From contig NZ_JXBB01000002.1 in assembly GCF_001653195.1 (NCBI RefSeq), positions 22,445 through 86,444 on the forward strand: a DNA stretch of 64,000 nt. The letters run 5' to 3'. A program made the position numbers and the translations under genes. Below the pieces are notes generated by a model. That model saw nothing but the letters and a program-made list of their open reading frames with translations. It was not told where the DNA came from and did no database searches. Source of the stretch: Hydrogenibacillus schlegelii (GTDB lineage: Bacteria > Bacillota > Bacilli > Thermicanales > DSM-22653). Positions 24,471-34,164 of this stretch are shown piece after piece (the first letter of the stretch is position 1; every line of letters begins with the position of its first letter).

Positions 24471-24785
24471 TTACCGGTCCAGGAGGTTCCCCAGACCGGC
24501 GTCGGCGGCCGCATCCGGCCGGAGGGCGTCCGCCGCGGAGGTCGATCCGGCGACCTTCGCCCCGGCCTTTTCCCGGAGCGTCGGCATCGCCCGGGCCGCC
24601 ATCTCCTCGGCGATCTCTGCGAGCTCGTCGGCGCCGGTGCCGAAGGCCCGGCCGGCCCGGGCGAGCATCTGACGGCCCTGCTTTAGGGCGCCCCCCGCCC
24701 CCTGGCCGAACTGCTGCGAAAGCGCCCCGGCGACGAGCCCCAGCCCGGCGCCGAGCAAAAACGCGCCCCAGCCTCGTTCCGCCAT
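24471..24785 (-). CDS. Small Ala/Gly-rich protein of unknown function
   Basis: The 104-residue protein begins MAERGWGAFLLGAGLGLVAGALSQ, with a Gly-rich hydrophobic segment that could insert in the membrane, and ends in a helical Ala/Glu-rich tail. The layout resembles YtxH-type small membrane proteins, but the match is only compositional. A strong GGAAGGAGGGAG precedes the ATG and a strong terminator follows, so it is likely expressed alone. It is divergent from the deacetylase at 24898. Confidence 0.65.
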   Translation of the reverse strand: MAERGWGAFLLGAGLGLVAGALSQQFGQGAGGALKQGRQMLARAGRAFGTGADELAEIAEEMAARAMPTLREKAGAKVAGSTSAADALRPDAAADAGLGNLLDR

Positions 24786-24863
24786 GTTGCTCCCTCCTTC
24801 CCGGCGCACCCGTAGTGTGCACCGGGAAAACAGGCCGTATGTGGTCCCCCCGCTGACAAAATG

Positions 24864-24869
24864 TATAAT
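24864..24869 (+). promoter_or_regulatory. -10 box for the lipoprotein deacetylase
   Basis: A perfect TATAAT lies 29 bases before the ATG at 24898. The region 17 bases further upstream (GTGGTC) is a poor -35, so an activator or an alternative spacing may be needed. Confidence 0.5.
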
Positions 24870-24897
24870 GAAAGAAACGCAAACGAGGAGGCCTCCC

Positions 24898-26028
24898 ATG
24901 CGCCGCCCCGACCGCTCCGGGTCCGGCATCGGCCGGCCGAACATCCGCCCCCTCCGCTGCCGGCCCCCCGCTCCATCGACCTTCCGCCCGCTTTTTCGCC
25001 GCGCGGGGCTTTCCGCCCTCATCGCCCTCCTTCTCCTCCTCGCCGCCGGCTGCGCCCGGTCCGCCGTCGGGCCGGCCGCCCCCTCCCCATATGAAGCGTC
25101 GGACCGCGCGCCGGCGAGAGAAAACGGGCCGGACGACGCCGGGAGAGAAGTCCCGGTGCCGCCGGTCGCGGAAGTCCCGGCCGATCGCTCCGGGATGCCG
25201 GACGATCCTGCCGGTGTGCCCGATCCTTCCCCGCACGAATTCGTCATCCACCCGGTCGGCGGCGCCGGCGCCGACGCTCCGGGGGCGATCCTCCCGGCTT
25301 CCCCGCCGGCGCCGGTGGCCGAGCCCGGCCCGCCTTCCGGGGGCGAGGCCGGCGAAGCTTACTTCGTCGACCCGAAGTCGTTCACGCTGAAAGCGGACGG
25401 CGCCCGCTCCGGCGCCTCCTCGGAAGTCCAAGCCCCTCGAGCGCCGGCGGAGCGCGTCGTCCTCATCACCGTCGACGACGCGCCACGGGGCGAGAGCACC
25501 GAGGCGCTGCTCGGCCTTTTCGATCGCTACCACGTCCGGGCGATCTGGTTTTTAAACGGCATTTACGCCGAAACGCACCCCGCGCTCGTGCGGGAGATCG
25601 TCCGGCGAGGGCACCTCCTAGGCAACCACACCTGGTCCCACAAAAACCTGGCCTCCCTTACCCCGGCCGAGATCGAACGGGAGGTCGTCGGCCTGAACGA
25701 CTGGATCGAAAAAACCGCCGGCGTGCGGCCCGCCTACTTCCGGCCGCCGTACGGCATCATGCCGACGAAGGATCGGGCGAAAGCCGAAGCGATCCGGAAG
25801 ATCCTCGCCCGGGAAGGCATGCAGATGATGAACTGGTCCCTCGGCTCTCGAGACTGGGAATTCAGCCGTCCGGACGACATCGTCCGGACGGTGGTCGACC
25901 ATGCCTTTTCCGGCGCCGTCATCCTCTTTCACGACAAAAAAACGACCGCCGAAGCGATGGCGCCCATCCTCGAACGATTGAGCGGCGCCGGTTACCGCTT
26001 CCCGGCGCCGAGCGGCCCCCGGCCCTGA
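24898..26028 (+). CDS. Lipoprotein polysaccharide deacetylase (NodB domain)
   Basis: The 376-residue protein has a signal peptide with a lipobox (LLLLAAGCA, about residue 44), then a long Pro/Ala/Asp-rich linker. A NodB domain starts near residue 180: LITVDDAPRGESTEA (metal Asp), GNHTWSHKNLASL (metal His pair), YFRPPYGIMPTKD, and LFHDKKTTAEAMAPIL. It should remove N-acetyl groups from cell-wall or exported polysaccharides, tethered to the outer face of the membrane. AGGAGG precedes the ATG. It is divergent from the small protein at 24471. The exact polymer is unknown. Confidence 0.87.
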   Translation: MRRPDRSGSGIGRPNIRPLRCRPPAPSTFRPLFRRAGLSALIALLLLLAAGCARSAVGPAAPSPYEASDRAPARENGPDDAGREVPVPPVAEVPADRSGMPDDPAGVPDPSPHEFVIHPVGGAGADAPGAILPASPPAPVAEPGPPSGGEAGEAYFVDPKSFTLKADGARSGASSEVQAPRAPAERVVLITVDDAPRGESTEALLGLFDRYHVRAIWFLNGIYAETHPALVREIVRRGHLLGNHTWSHKNLASLTPAEIEREVVGLNDWIEKTAGVRPAYFRPPYGIMPTKDRAKAEAIRKILAREGMQMMNWSLGSRDWEFSRPDDIVRTVVDHAFSGAVILFHDKKTTAEAMAPILERLSGAGYRFPAPSGPRP

Positions 26029-26058
26029 CGCCGGGGTCCGCTCGCTTCGGCCGCCCGG

Positions 26059-26547
26059 CTACGGGCGGCGGCGAAGGCGGCCGCCGGACGTGCGGAGCGG
26101 CGGGCCGAGGCGCTTTTCGAAACGAAGGCCGCTCAGGCCGCCGACGGCGACGGCGCCCCAGACCGCCGCCGGCGCCAGGGGACGATAGGCCTGCCAGAGC
26201 CAGAGCGCCGTCCCGGCCGCGAGGAGAACGAGGAACCCCCCCGCCTCCTTCGGCCTTCCCCGGCCGGCGCCGGCCGCCCACCGTCGCCGCGTCCCCCCGG
26301 CCAGAAGGAGCGCACCGCCGAGCGAAAGCCCCCGGCCGACCGCAAATCCGGCATAGGCGCCGATGCCGAACACGAAGAGAAGCCCGAGCGGGCGATAGAG
26401 GCTCCAGCTCACCCAGTCGGCCAACGACCCGCCGGCGACCGCCGCCGCCCGGTAGAGTTCCCCCTCGGCGACCGGAACGAAGAGAAAGGCAAGCCCGAGA
26501 TGCGCCGCCGCCCCGAGGGCGGCCCGGGCATCCGATCGGTCTCGCAT
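26059..26547 (-). CDS. Hypothetical membrane protein
   Basis: The 162-residue hydrophobic protein has about four predicted helices. Its N-terminal region reads LGLAFLFVPVAEGELYRAAAVAGG, and the C-terminus is Arg-rich (cytoplasmic by the positive-inside rule). A GGGGGAG ribosome binding site precedes the ATG. I recognise no family. It follows the LysM gene on the same strand and may be cotranscribed with it. Confidence 0.55.
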   Translation of the reverse strand: MRDRSDARAALGAAAHLGLAFLFVPVAEGELYRAAAVAGGSLADWVSWSLYRPLGLLFVFGIGAYAGFAVGRGLSLGGALLLAGGTRRRWAAGAGRGRPKEAGGFLVLLAAGTALWLWQAYRPLAPAAVWGAVAVGGLSGLRFEKRLGPPLRTSGGRLRRRP

Positions 26548-26655
26548 CCGACTCCCCCGGAGGGAACCTATTCGGCCGCCGGCCCCCTTAGACGCGCCGG
26601 GTTCGCTCCGACCCGGTCGACGTGGGGGCGGCCCGATCCGGCGCCGCCTTCGGCC

Positions 26656-27486
26656 CTACGGCGATTCGGCTTTCGGACGCTCCTCCATCGGGGGAGCGTC
26701 CGGCAGAAGGAGCGTCTGGCCGACGAAGATCGTGTTGTCCTTGAGGCCGTTCGCCTCCCGGATCCAGGCGATCGCCGCTTTCGTCCCGTACGTCCGCATC
26801 GCGATGCGGTAGAGCGTATCCCCCGGCCGGACGACGTACCGGCGGCCGGCCGGCGCCCGGTCGGTCCGATCCTTCCCGTCCGGTCCGCGCGGCGGTTCCT
26901 CGGTTCTGCCGCCGGCGCCGGCGGTCGCGCCGATTGGGGCGGCCTCCGAACGATCCGGCAAGGCGGCGGAGCCGGACGCCGGCGGCGAAGGCGCTTCGGA
27001 CCCCGGAGAGGGGGAAGGCGTCGTGGTCGCCGGCGGCGGCGGGAGGGCACCGGCCGCCCCCTTTCCGTCCGGCAAAGCGTCGCGGTCCGGAAAAGCACCC
27101 TCCGGGGGCTCCTGGAGCGGCCCCGGGAACCACGGACGTCCGACGGTGGCGAGGATGAGGCCGACGGCGAGGACGAAGCTGGCTCCGACGATGCGAAGGA
27201 GCGCCGGCCGATCCAGCCACCGCCGGCGGTCCGTCGGCTCTTTCGTCCGCCTCCCCGACGTCGCAGGCCGGGTCCGATCCCGCGGGAACGTGCTCCATGA
27301 AAAGAGCGACGGCTTTTTCGGCCGCGTCCTGAGCGGAAGCGGCGGCCGGGTCTCGCCCGCGCCGATCCCCATCCGGCCGGCTTCCTGCCCTCCGTTCTCC
27401 GGCGCTCTTTCCTGCGGTGCCCCGGGCGCATCGGCGGCCGCGTCGCCCTGCTCGAGGGATCGCTTGATCTCCCGCCAGTCGCGCAT
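26656..27486 (-). CDS. LysM-domain protein with one membrane helix
   Basis: The 276-residue protein has a charged cytoplasmic N-terminus, one membrane helix at about 93-112 (LLRIVGASFVLAVGLILATVG), a long Pro/Ala/Gly-rich extracytoplasmic linker, and a C-terminal LysM domain. That domain reads YVVRPGDTLYRIAMRTYG...NGLKDNTIFVGQTLLLP, which binds N-acetylglucosamine in peptidoglycan or spore cortex. The topology resembles Bacillus YpbE-like proteins. It is divergent from ppa; a GAGGAGAGG lies upstream of the ATG. The biological role is inferred only as cell-wall binding. Confidence 0.82.
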   Translation of the reverse strand: MRDWREIKRSLEQGDAAADAPGAPQERAPENGGQEAGRMGIGAGETRPPLPLRTRPKKPSLFSWSTFPRDRTRPATSGRRTKEPTDRRRWLDRPALLRIVGASFVLAVGLILATVGRPWFPGPLQEPPEGAFPDRDALPDGKGAAGALPPPPATTTPSPSPGSEAPSPPASGSAALPDRSEAAPIGATAGAGGRTEEPPRGPDGKDRTDRAPAGRRYVVRPGDTLYRIAMRTYGTKAAIAWIREANGLKDNTIFVGQTLLLPDAPPMEERPKAESP

Positions 27487-27524
27487 CGCCTCATCCTCTC
27501 CTCGCCGGCGCGTCGGCGGGCGCT

Positions 27525-27552
27525 TTTTTGCTCCGGCGTTTTCTGGTATAAT
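27525..27552 (+). promoter_or_regulatory. Extended -10 promoter of ppa
   Basis: TATAAT at 27547-27552 is preceded by TGG (an extended -10). A TTTTTG box lies 16 bases upstream at 27525-27530. The ppa ATG is 51 bases downstream. Confidence 0.8.
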
Positions 27553-27603
27553 GGATCCGTCTTACAGAACGGCGCCCATTCTGCACGCAAGGAGGCCCAC
27601 CCG

Positions 27604-28110
27604 ATGAGCGAAGGCCGCATCGTCGACGTCTTCGTCGAAATTCCGACCGGAAGCGCGAACAAGTACGAGTACGACAAAGAAAAAGGCCGTTTCGTTCTCG
27701 ACCGCGTCCTCTATTCGCCGATGTTCTATCCGGCGGACTACGGGTTTATCGAAGGGACGCTGGCGGAAGACGGCGATCCGCTGGATGCCCTTGTCCTTAC
27801 GACGATCCCGACGTTTCCCGGCTGTATCATCCCGGCCCGGGTCGTCGGCGCCCTGCTCATGCGGGATGACAAGGGCCAGGACGAAAAGCTGATCGCCGTC
27901 CCGGCGGTCGATCCGCGCTTTGCCGAAATCCGCACGATCGACGATCTCCCGGCCCACAAGCGAAAGGAGATCGCCCACTTCTTCCAGGTGTACAAAGACC
28001 TGGAAAACAAAAAGACGGAAATTCAGGGCTGGATCGGCCCGGACGAGGCGGAACGCCTCCTCGAAGCAGCCGTCGCCCGCTACCGGGAGCAGGCGAAGGT
28101 CGGCATCTGA
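27604..28110 (+). CDS. ppa: Inorganic pyrophosphatase, family I
   Basis: The 168-residue enzyme hydrolyses pyrophosphate to phosphate with Mg2+, pulling nucleic-acid and tRNA charging reactions forward. Family I marks are EIPTGSANKYEYDKEKG (active-site Lys and Glu), FYPADYGFIEGTLAEDGDPLDALVL (the metal-binding Asp cluster) and HFFQVYKDLENKK near the C-terminus. AAGGAGG precedes the ATG. It has an extended -10 promoter upstream and a strong terminator downstream, so it is monocistronic. Confidence 0.96.
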   Translation: MSEGRIVDVFVEIPTGSANKYEYDKEKGRFVLDRVLYSPMFYPADYGFIEGTLAEDGDPLDALVLTTIPTFPGCIIPARVVGALLMRDDKGQDEKLIAVPAVDPRFAEIRTIDDLPAHKRKEIAHFFQVYKDLENKKTEIQGWIGPDEAERLLEAAVARYREQAKVGI

Positions 28111-28139
28111 GCGGCCTTCACGCGGCATCCGGCGCGACG

Positions 28140-28171
28140 AAAAAAGCGGTTCCCCGGGGAACCGCTTTTTT
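28140..28171. terminator. Bidirectional intrinsic terminator between ppa and the YqzM-like gene
   Basis: A perfect palindromic stem (AGCGGTTCCCC paired with its complement) is flanked by A5-6 on the left and T6 on the right. It works for ppa on the plus strand and for the small gene at 28248 on the minus strand. Confidence 0.93.
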
Positions 28172-28247
28172 CGTCGGCACAGGTTCGGCCCTTCGTCCGG
28201 CGCCGGGCCGATCCCCGTTCCGTCACCCCCCGGTTCGTCGCGCGGCG

Positions 28248-28388
28248 TCAGCCGAGGACGATCTTCAGGATCATCGCCAGAAGGCCAAGGCCGAAGAAGA
28301 AGCCGAACGCCACCAGAAAGCCGACGATCGCGTCGTACAGGTCGTTTTCCTCCCGCACCCGGGGCGCTTTGCCCGCATTTTCCGTCAT
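28248..28388 (-). CDS. 46-residue YqzM-like small membrane protein
   Basis: A tiny gene encodes a charged N-terminus (MTENAGKAPRVREENDLYD) and one membrane helix (AIVGFLVAFGFFFGLGLLAM) ending KIVLG. The pattern NDxxDxxVGFxxxFGFF...KI.G matches YqzM of Bacillus, a sporulation-associated small membrane protein whose job is not known. GGGAGGG precedes the ATG, an extended -10 promoter lies upstream, and the bidirectional terminator follows. That complete set of signals supports it as a real gene. Confidence 0.8.
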   Translation of the reverse strand: MTENAGKAPRVREENDLYDAIVGFLVAFGFFFGLGLLAMILKIVLG

Positions 28389-28416
28389 CGTCCGCTCCCT
28401 CCCTTCGGCAAGGGTC

Positions 28417-28425
28417 ATTATACCA
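28417..28425 (-). promoter_or_regulatory. Extended -10 promoter of the YqzM-like gene
   Basis: The minus strand reads TGGTATAAT (28425-28417), a perfect extended -10, 28 bases before the ATG. No clear -35 is needed or seen. Confidence 0.65.
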
Positions 28426-28536
28426 AAAAATCGGAAGCGAAACCACGCCGGTCTGGGCCGATCTGGCGACGACGGGCGGAGCGGCCGCTTTGCGGCGCCC
28501 GGGCCCCCGGGCGTCCTCCGAGTTCTTCGAACGGCA

Positions 28537-30290
<1,754 letters not shown>

Positions 30291-30294
<4 letters not shown>

Positions 30295-31007
30295 GCCTGG
30301 GGCACCTCAAGCTTGTAGCCGACGCCCCAGACGGTGACGATCATGCGGGCCGCTTCGGGAGAGGCTTCCTTGAGCTTCTCCCGAAGGCGTTTGATGTGGG
30401 TGTCGACCGTCCGGAGGTCGCCGAAGTAGTCGTACTGCCAGACGTCTTTTAAGAGTTGCTCCCGGGTGAACACCCGGTCCGGCGACTGGGCGAGGTAGTA
30501 GAGGAGGTCGTACTCTTTCGGCCGAAGCTGCACTTCCTTGCCGTCGACGACGACCCGGTGGGCGGTGTGATCGATCGTGATGTGCGGCAGGATGATTTTT
30601 TCTTTTTGCTGCATCGATTCGAGATACGCCGTCGCCGACGCCCGTTTCAGGATCGCCCGGACCCGCATGACGACCTCCCGCGGGCTGAACGGCTTCGTCA
30701 CGTAGTCGTCGGCGCCGGCCTCAAAGCCTTTGATCCGGCTCGATTCGTCGCCCTTCGCGGTGATCATGATGATCGGCGTCGCCTTCTTGTCCCGGAGGCG
30801 CTCGGCCACCTCAATCCCGTCCATTCCCGGGAGCATGAGATCGAGGAGGATGACGTCATAGTCGTGCTCGAGCGCCATCCGGAGGGCGTCGACGCCGTTG
30901 TCCGCCTCGTCGATATCGTACGGCTCCTGCATAAAATACATTTTCAGCAGTCTCCGGATGCGCTCTTCGTCGTCGACGATGAGGAGGCGGTACCGCTTTT
31001 CGTTCAC
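30291..31007 (-). CDS. resD: Response regulator ResD, OmpR family
   Basis: The 238-residue regulator has a receiver domain with the acidic pair in LIVDDEERIRRLL, phospho-Asp in VILLDLMLPGMDG (near residue 56), Thr in MITAKGD, and Lys in YVTKPFSPREV. A winged-helix DNA-binding domain follows (LRPKEYDLLYYLAQSPDRVFTREQLL...VDTHIKRLREKL...VWGVGYKLE). It activates genes for aerobic and anaerobic respiration and cytochrome c maturation. The GTG at 31007 has AAAGGAG seven bases upstream; a TTG two codons earlier is too close. Confidence 0.94.
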
Positions 31008-31025
31008 GGACAAACTCCTTTCTCC

Positions 31026-31067
31026 GGACCCCGAGGCCTGTTGAGCCCCGGGATCCTTTTTTTTTTT
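31026..31067 (+). terminator. Terminator-like hairpin facing against the res operon
   Basis: On the plus strand a 12-bp imperfect stem (GGACCCCGAGGC against GCCCCGGGATCC) is followed by eleven T residues. It sits between resC and resD, whose transcripts run on the other strand, where it would only present an A-run followed by a hairpin. Confidence 0.6.
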
Positions 31068-31121
31068 CCTAATATCCAGGTTGGCTCGGACCCCGTCCCG
31101 GTTTTCGGGCTTCCTTCCGCC

Positions 31122-32342
31122 TCAGGCGTACGAATGCAGCCCGACGAGGACGAGGTTGATGACGACGAGGTTCGTCATGACGATGACGAAGCCGAGCACC
31201 GCCAGCCAGGCGGACTTTTTCCCGTGCCAGCCGACCGAAAGGCGAAGGTGGAGATAGGCGGCGTAAAAGAGCCAGGTGATGAACGCCCACGTCTCCTTCG
31301 GGTCCCAGCCCCACGGCCGGCCCCACGCCTCGGCGGCCCAGATCATGGCGAAGACGAGGGCGCCCAGCGTGAAGATCGGAAAACCGATGGCGATCGCCCG
31401 GTAGCTGATCTCATCGACGAGGTCGAGGTCGAGGTCGGCCCCCTGAAGCCACGCCTGGATCCGCTTCCCGAGCCGCTCCCGGGCCGCGAGGCGAAGGAGG
31501 CCGTAGAGGACGGTGCCGCCGAGGAGCGAGAGGACGAACGTGTTGAACTTCCGTCCGGCGTTGACCCCCCGCATCCACGCCGGCGTTTCGAAAAGCGGCT
31601 CCAGGCCGCCCGGCGTCACCTTTTCCGCCCCGTGGGGCTTGATGAGGGCCGGAAGCGTGTAGACGGTCGTTTCCTTCATGCCGGTGTCCGGCACGACCCG
31701 CTCGAAGACGACTTCATGGCCGGCGGCCCGGAAGGCAAACGTCATGACGATAAAGGCGACAAGGGAAAGGATCGCCCAGAGCACGGTTTCGACGAGCGCC
31801 GTCTCGAGGCTCCGGCGGTCCTGCCGGACGGCGACGAGGAGATACATGAGGCCGGCGGCAAAGCCGACGGCAAACGCTCCTTCCCCGAGGGCGGCGACCG
31901 TCACGTGAATGTAGAGCCAGTAGCTCTGAAGCGCCGGGATGAGAGGCGTCGCCTGGGTCGAAAAGACGGAGGCGTACGCGATGAGGACGACCGCCACCGG
32001 AACGGTAAAGAGGCCGAGAAGGGCGATCGGATACAGCCGGTAGACGACGAGAAAGGCGAGCACGACCGAGAAGGCGAGAAAACTCATGAACTCAAACATG
32101 TTGCTCGTCGGCGCGTGCCCGCTTCCGATCCACCGGAGGACGACGAAGGCGAGCTGAAACAGCCAGCCGACCAGGACGACGAGATACCCCCGCTCGCCGA
32201 ACCGCCGGGCGTGCACGACGGGGCCGCCGGCGCCCCGCATCATCCGTCCGGTAATCGAGAAAAAGTAGAGGACCGTCCCGACGACGTAGAGCGCGAAGGC
32301 CACCAGGAGCGCGGCGCTCGCCATTTGAAGCATCGACGTCAT
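31122..32342 (-). CDS. resC: Cytochrome c biogenesis protein ResC/CcsA
   Basis: The 406-residue, eight- or nine-helix protein of System II cytochrome c maturation works with ResB to move haem across the membrane and attach it to CxxCH sites. The haem-handling WWD-like loop reads WAAEAWGRPWGWDPKETWAFITWL near residue 320, with conserved His in AYLHLRLSVGWHGKKSAW and GSGHAPTSNMFEF. AAAGGAGG precedes the ATG, which overlaps the resB stop by four bases. It probably matures the TsdA-like cytochrome and others. Confidence 0.94.
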   Translation of the reverse strand: MTSMLQMASAALLVAFALYVVGTVLYFFSITGRMMRGAGGPVVHARRFGERGYLVVLVGWLFQLAFVVLRWIGSGHAPTSNMFEFMSFLAFSVVLAFLVVYRLYPIALLGLFTVPVAVVLIAYASVFSTQATPLIPALQSYWLYIHVTVAALGEGAFAVGFAAGLMYLLVAVRQDRRSLETALVETVLWAILSLVAFIVMTFAFRAAGHEVVFERVVPDTGMKETTVYTLPALIKPHGAEKVTPGGLEPLFETPAWMRGVNAGRKFNTFVLSLLGGTVLYGLLRLAARERLGKRIQAWLQGADLDLDLVDEISYRAIAIGFPIFTLGALVFAMIWAAEAWGRPWGWDPKETWAFITWLFYAAYLHLRLSVGWHGKKSAWLAVLGFVIVMTNLVVINLVLVGLHSYA

Positions 32343-33934
32343 CGCGTCTTCCTCCTTTGCTCGATCGCCGCCTCGTCGAGCGGAAGGCCCGCTTCCCGAA
32401 AGAGGCCGACGAGTTCTTTTTTGAGGCCGAACCAGTTTTTATTCGTATGGGCGGCGACCAGGAGCGTCCCTCCTTCCCGCCGGATCCAGATCCGCCGGTG
32501 CTGGAAATAAAAGCCCATAAACAGCCCCAAAACGACGATCGCAGAGGCGGCGTAGACGGCCGGAAGCCCCCGGTCGATCCGTACCGAAAGGCCGGAGCGG
32601 TTCCGAAGGTCGAAGCCGGCGAGCTTGTACTTAAAGCGCTTGTCGGGGAGGATCGTGTCGCTGTCGACGCCGGCGATGACCCAGTTCTTCTCCCCGGCTT
32701 CGACGCCGGGGCCCGTGATCTCGAGGATGAACGCCGGCCGGTTCGGCCGGGGCGATTCGGAGTACGGCTCGCCCTTTTCGTTGATGCGAAGGTCCGGATA
32801 GTATTCGAGGACGCGCACCCGGTAGCCGCCGCCGGCGTCGACGACCTCCGGCGGGTCATAGAGGCTCAGGTGGATCTGGCCGACGCTCGCGTTTTTCTGT
32901 TTGTCCCAGACGTCGAGGACGAGGCCGTAGAGCTCCCCGACCTGCTCCCCCGACTGGTAGAGGTAAAGCCCCTCGTATTCGAACGGGTGGTTCACCCGCG
33001 TCGTGCCCCGGGCGACCTCGACCAGGCGATCGCCGTCTTTCCGGTAGAGCACGAGATGCGTCGCGTACTCCTTGACGATGCCCGGCCGAAACGCCTTCGG
33101 GTCGGGAAAATCGGCTTCGGTGTAAAACGTGACGTCAAACCGCTCGTTTTTCACGTAATACGGCGTCCCGGGGACGGCCCGCGTCTCGCCGTCCCAGACC
33201 CAGACGTAGTCGTCGAGGTAAAAACCCGGGATGAGCCGGAGCATGAAGGCGAGAATGAGGAGGATGAGGCCGACGTGGTTCACGTACGGTCCCCAGCGGC
33301 TGATGCGGCCTTTTTCCGCCAGGAGCGTCCCCTTGCCTTCGGTGAGTTGAAAACGGCGCCGGGCAAAAGCGGCCCGAAGGCGATCGACGGCGTCTTCCGG
33401 CGCCTCCACCGCGGCGAAGAGCCGCTGGCGGCGGAAGAAGCCGGGGTCGGTCGGTAAGCGCTTTTTTTTGAGCGCTTTATAAAGCGGCACCGCCCGGTCG
33501 ATGCTGCAGACGACCAGAGAGATGCCGATCATGAGGAGAAGCGCGATGAACCACCAGGAGTAATACAGGTTGTGAAACCCGAGACGGTAGTAAATCTCGC
33601 CGATGAGGCCGTACGTCTGCGGGTAGAAAATCTCCGGCGGCAGCGACGATTGCTTGAACTGCTCTTGCGGCAGGATCGTCCCGATGATCGAGGCGATGAG
33701 GGCGATGACGATCATCCAGACGGCGACTTTGACCGAAGCGAAAAAGCGCCACAGGTGATCGACGATCGTCCGCGGCTTTTGCTGGGAACGGCGGGCCGCC
33801 CCCTCGTAGCGCATGTTGAGCAGTCCGTCGTCATCGTCGAGCGGCCGGCCGCACGCTTCGCAAATGAGCGTTCCGGGCGGGTTGACGTGCCCGCAGGGGC
33901 ACTTCACCCCGTCCAGTCCGCGCCGCTCCGTCAA
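32339..33934 (-). CDS. resB: Cytochrome c biogenesis protein ResB with N-terminal zinc ribbon
   Basis: The 531-residue partner of ResC has a small zinc ribbon near its start (KCPCGHVNPPGTLICEACG, four Cys, as in Bacillus ResB), three helices in the first half (near 65, 130 and 210), a large extracytoplasmic domain and a last helix near 480. The start is uncertain: TTG at 33934 has GAGGGG six bases upstream and fits the family N-terminus. An ATG at 33994 would add 20 residues encoded by a tandem DNA repeat and has no ribosome binding site. resA, the usual upstream thiol-disulfide oxidoreductase, is missing. Confidence 0.9.
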   Translation of the reverse strand: MTERRGLDGVKCPCGHVNPPGTLICEACGRPLDDDDGLLNMRYEGAARRSQQKPRTIVDHLWRFFASVKVAVWMIVIALIASIIGTILPQEQFKQSSLPPEIFYPQTYGLIGEIYYRLGFHNLYYSWWFIALLLMIGISLVVCSIDRAVPLYKALKKKRLPTDPGFFRRQRLFAAVEAPEDAVDRLRAAFARRRFQLTEGKGTLLAEKGRISRWGPYVNHVGLILLILAFMLRLIPGFYLDDYVWVWDGETRAVPGTPYYVKNERFDVTFYTEADFPDPKAFRPGIVKEYATHLVLYRKDGDRLVEVARGTTRVNHPFEYEGLYLYQSGEQVGELYGLVLDVWDKQKNASVGQIHLSLYDPPEVVDAGGGYRVRVLEYYPDLRINEKGEPYSESPRPNRPAFILEITGPGVEAGEKNWVIAGVDSDTILPDKRFKYKLAGFDLRNRSGLSVRIDRGLPAVYAASAIVVLGLFMGFYFQHRRIWIRREGGTLLVAAHTNKNWFGLKKELVGLFREAGLPLDEAAIEQRRKTR

Positions 33935-33944
33935 CGGGATCCCC

Positions 33945-33994
33945 TCGCTTGTGACATTGAGTTGCATGCGATCGCTTGTGACATTGAGTTTCAT
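33945..33994 (-). repeat. Tandem 23-bp repeat upstream of resB
   Basis: Two 23-bp copies with one mismatch lie at 33945-33967 and 33972-33994 (27-bp period). Each contains TTGTGACAT on the plus strand, resembling the ResD box TTTGTGAAT. They precede the preferred resB start and sit just downstream of a TAAAAT box (34022-34017, minus strand). They may be regulator sites or structured leader. Confidence 0.75.
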
Positions 33995-34164
33995 CCAAAT
34001 GTCGGCGTCTGTTCATATTTTAACATACCCCACGCGGCAGCGGGATCGATCGGCGGGGCGGGATGTGACGAAACGTTGAACGGTCCGGGCGGCACGGTGA
34101 ACTCGGCAAACTTCCTTGAGCGGTGCCGGGCGGCGTTTCCCCGCTTCACGCCCCCTTGGCCGGC

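Noticed and set aside
24799..24824. Imperfect inverted repeat CCCGGCGCAC/GTGTGCACCGGG as a terminator or operator
   Set aside because: No T-run on either strand, and the match is imperfect; nothing else supports it.
32339..33994. ResB starting at ATG 33994
   Set aside because: No ribosome binding site, the added residues come from a tandem DNA repeat, and Bacillus ResB starts close to the KCxCGH zinc ribbon; TTG 33934 has GAGGGG at good spacing.
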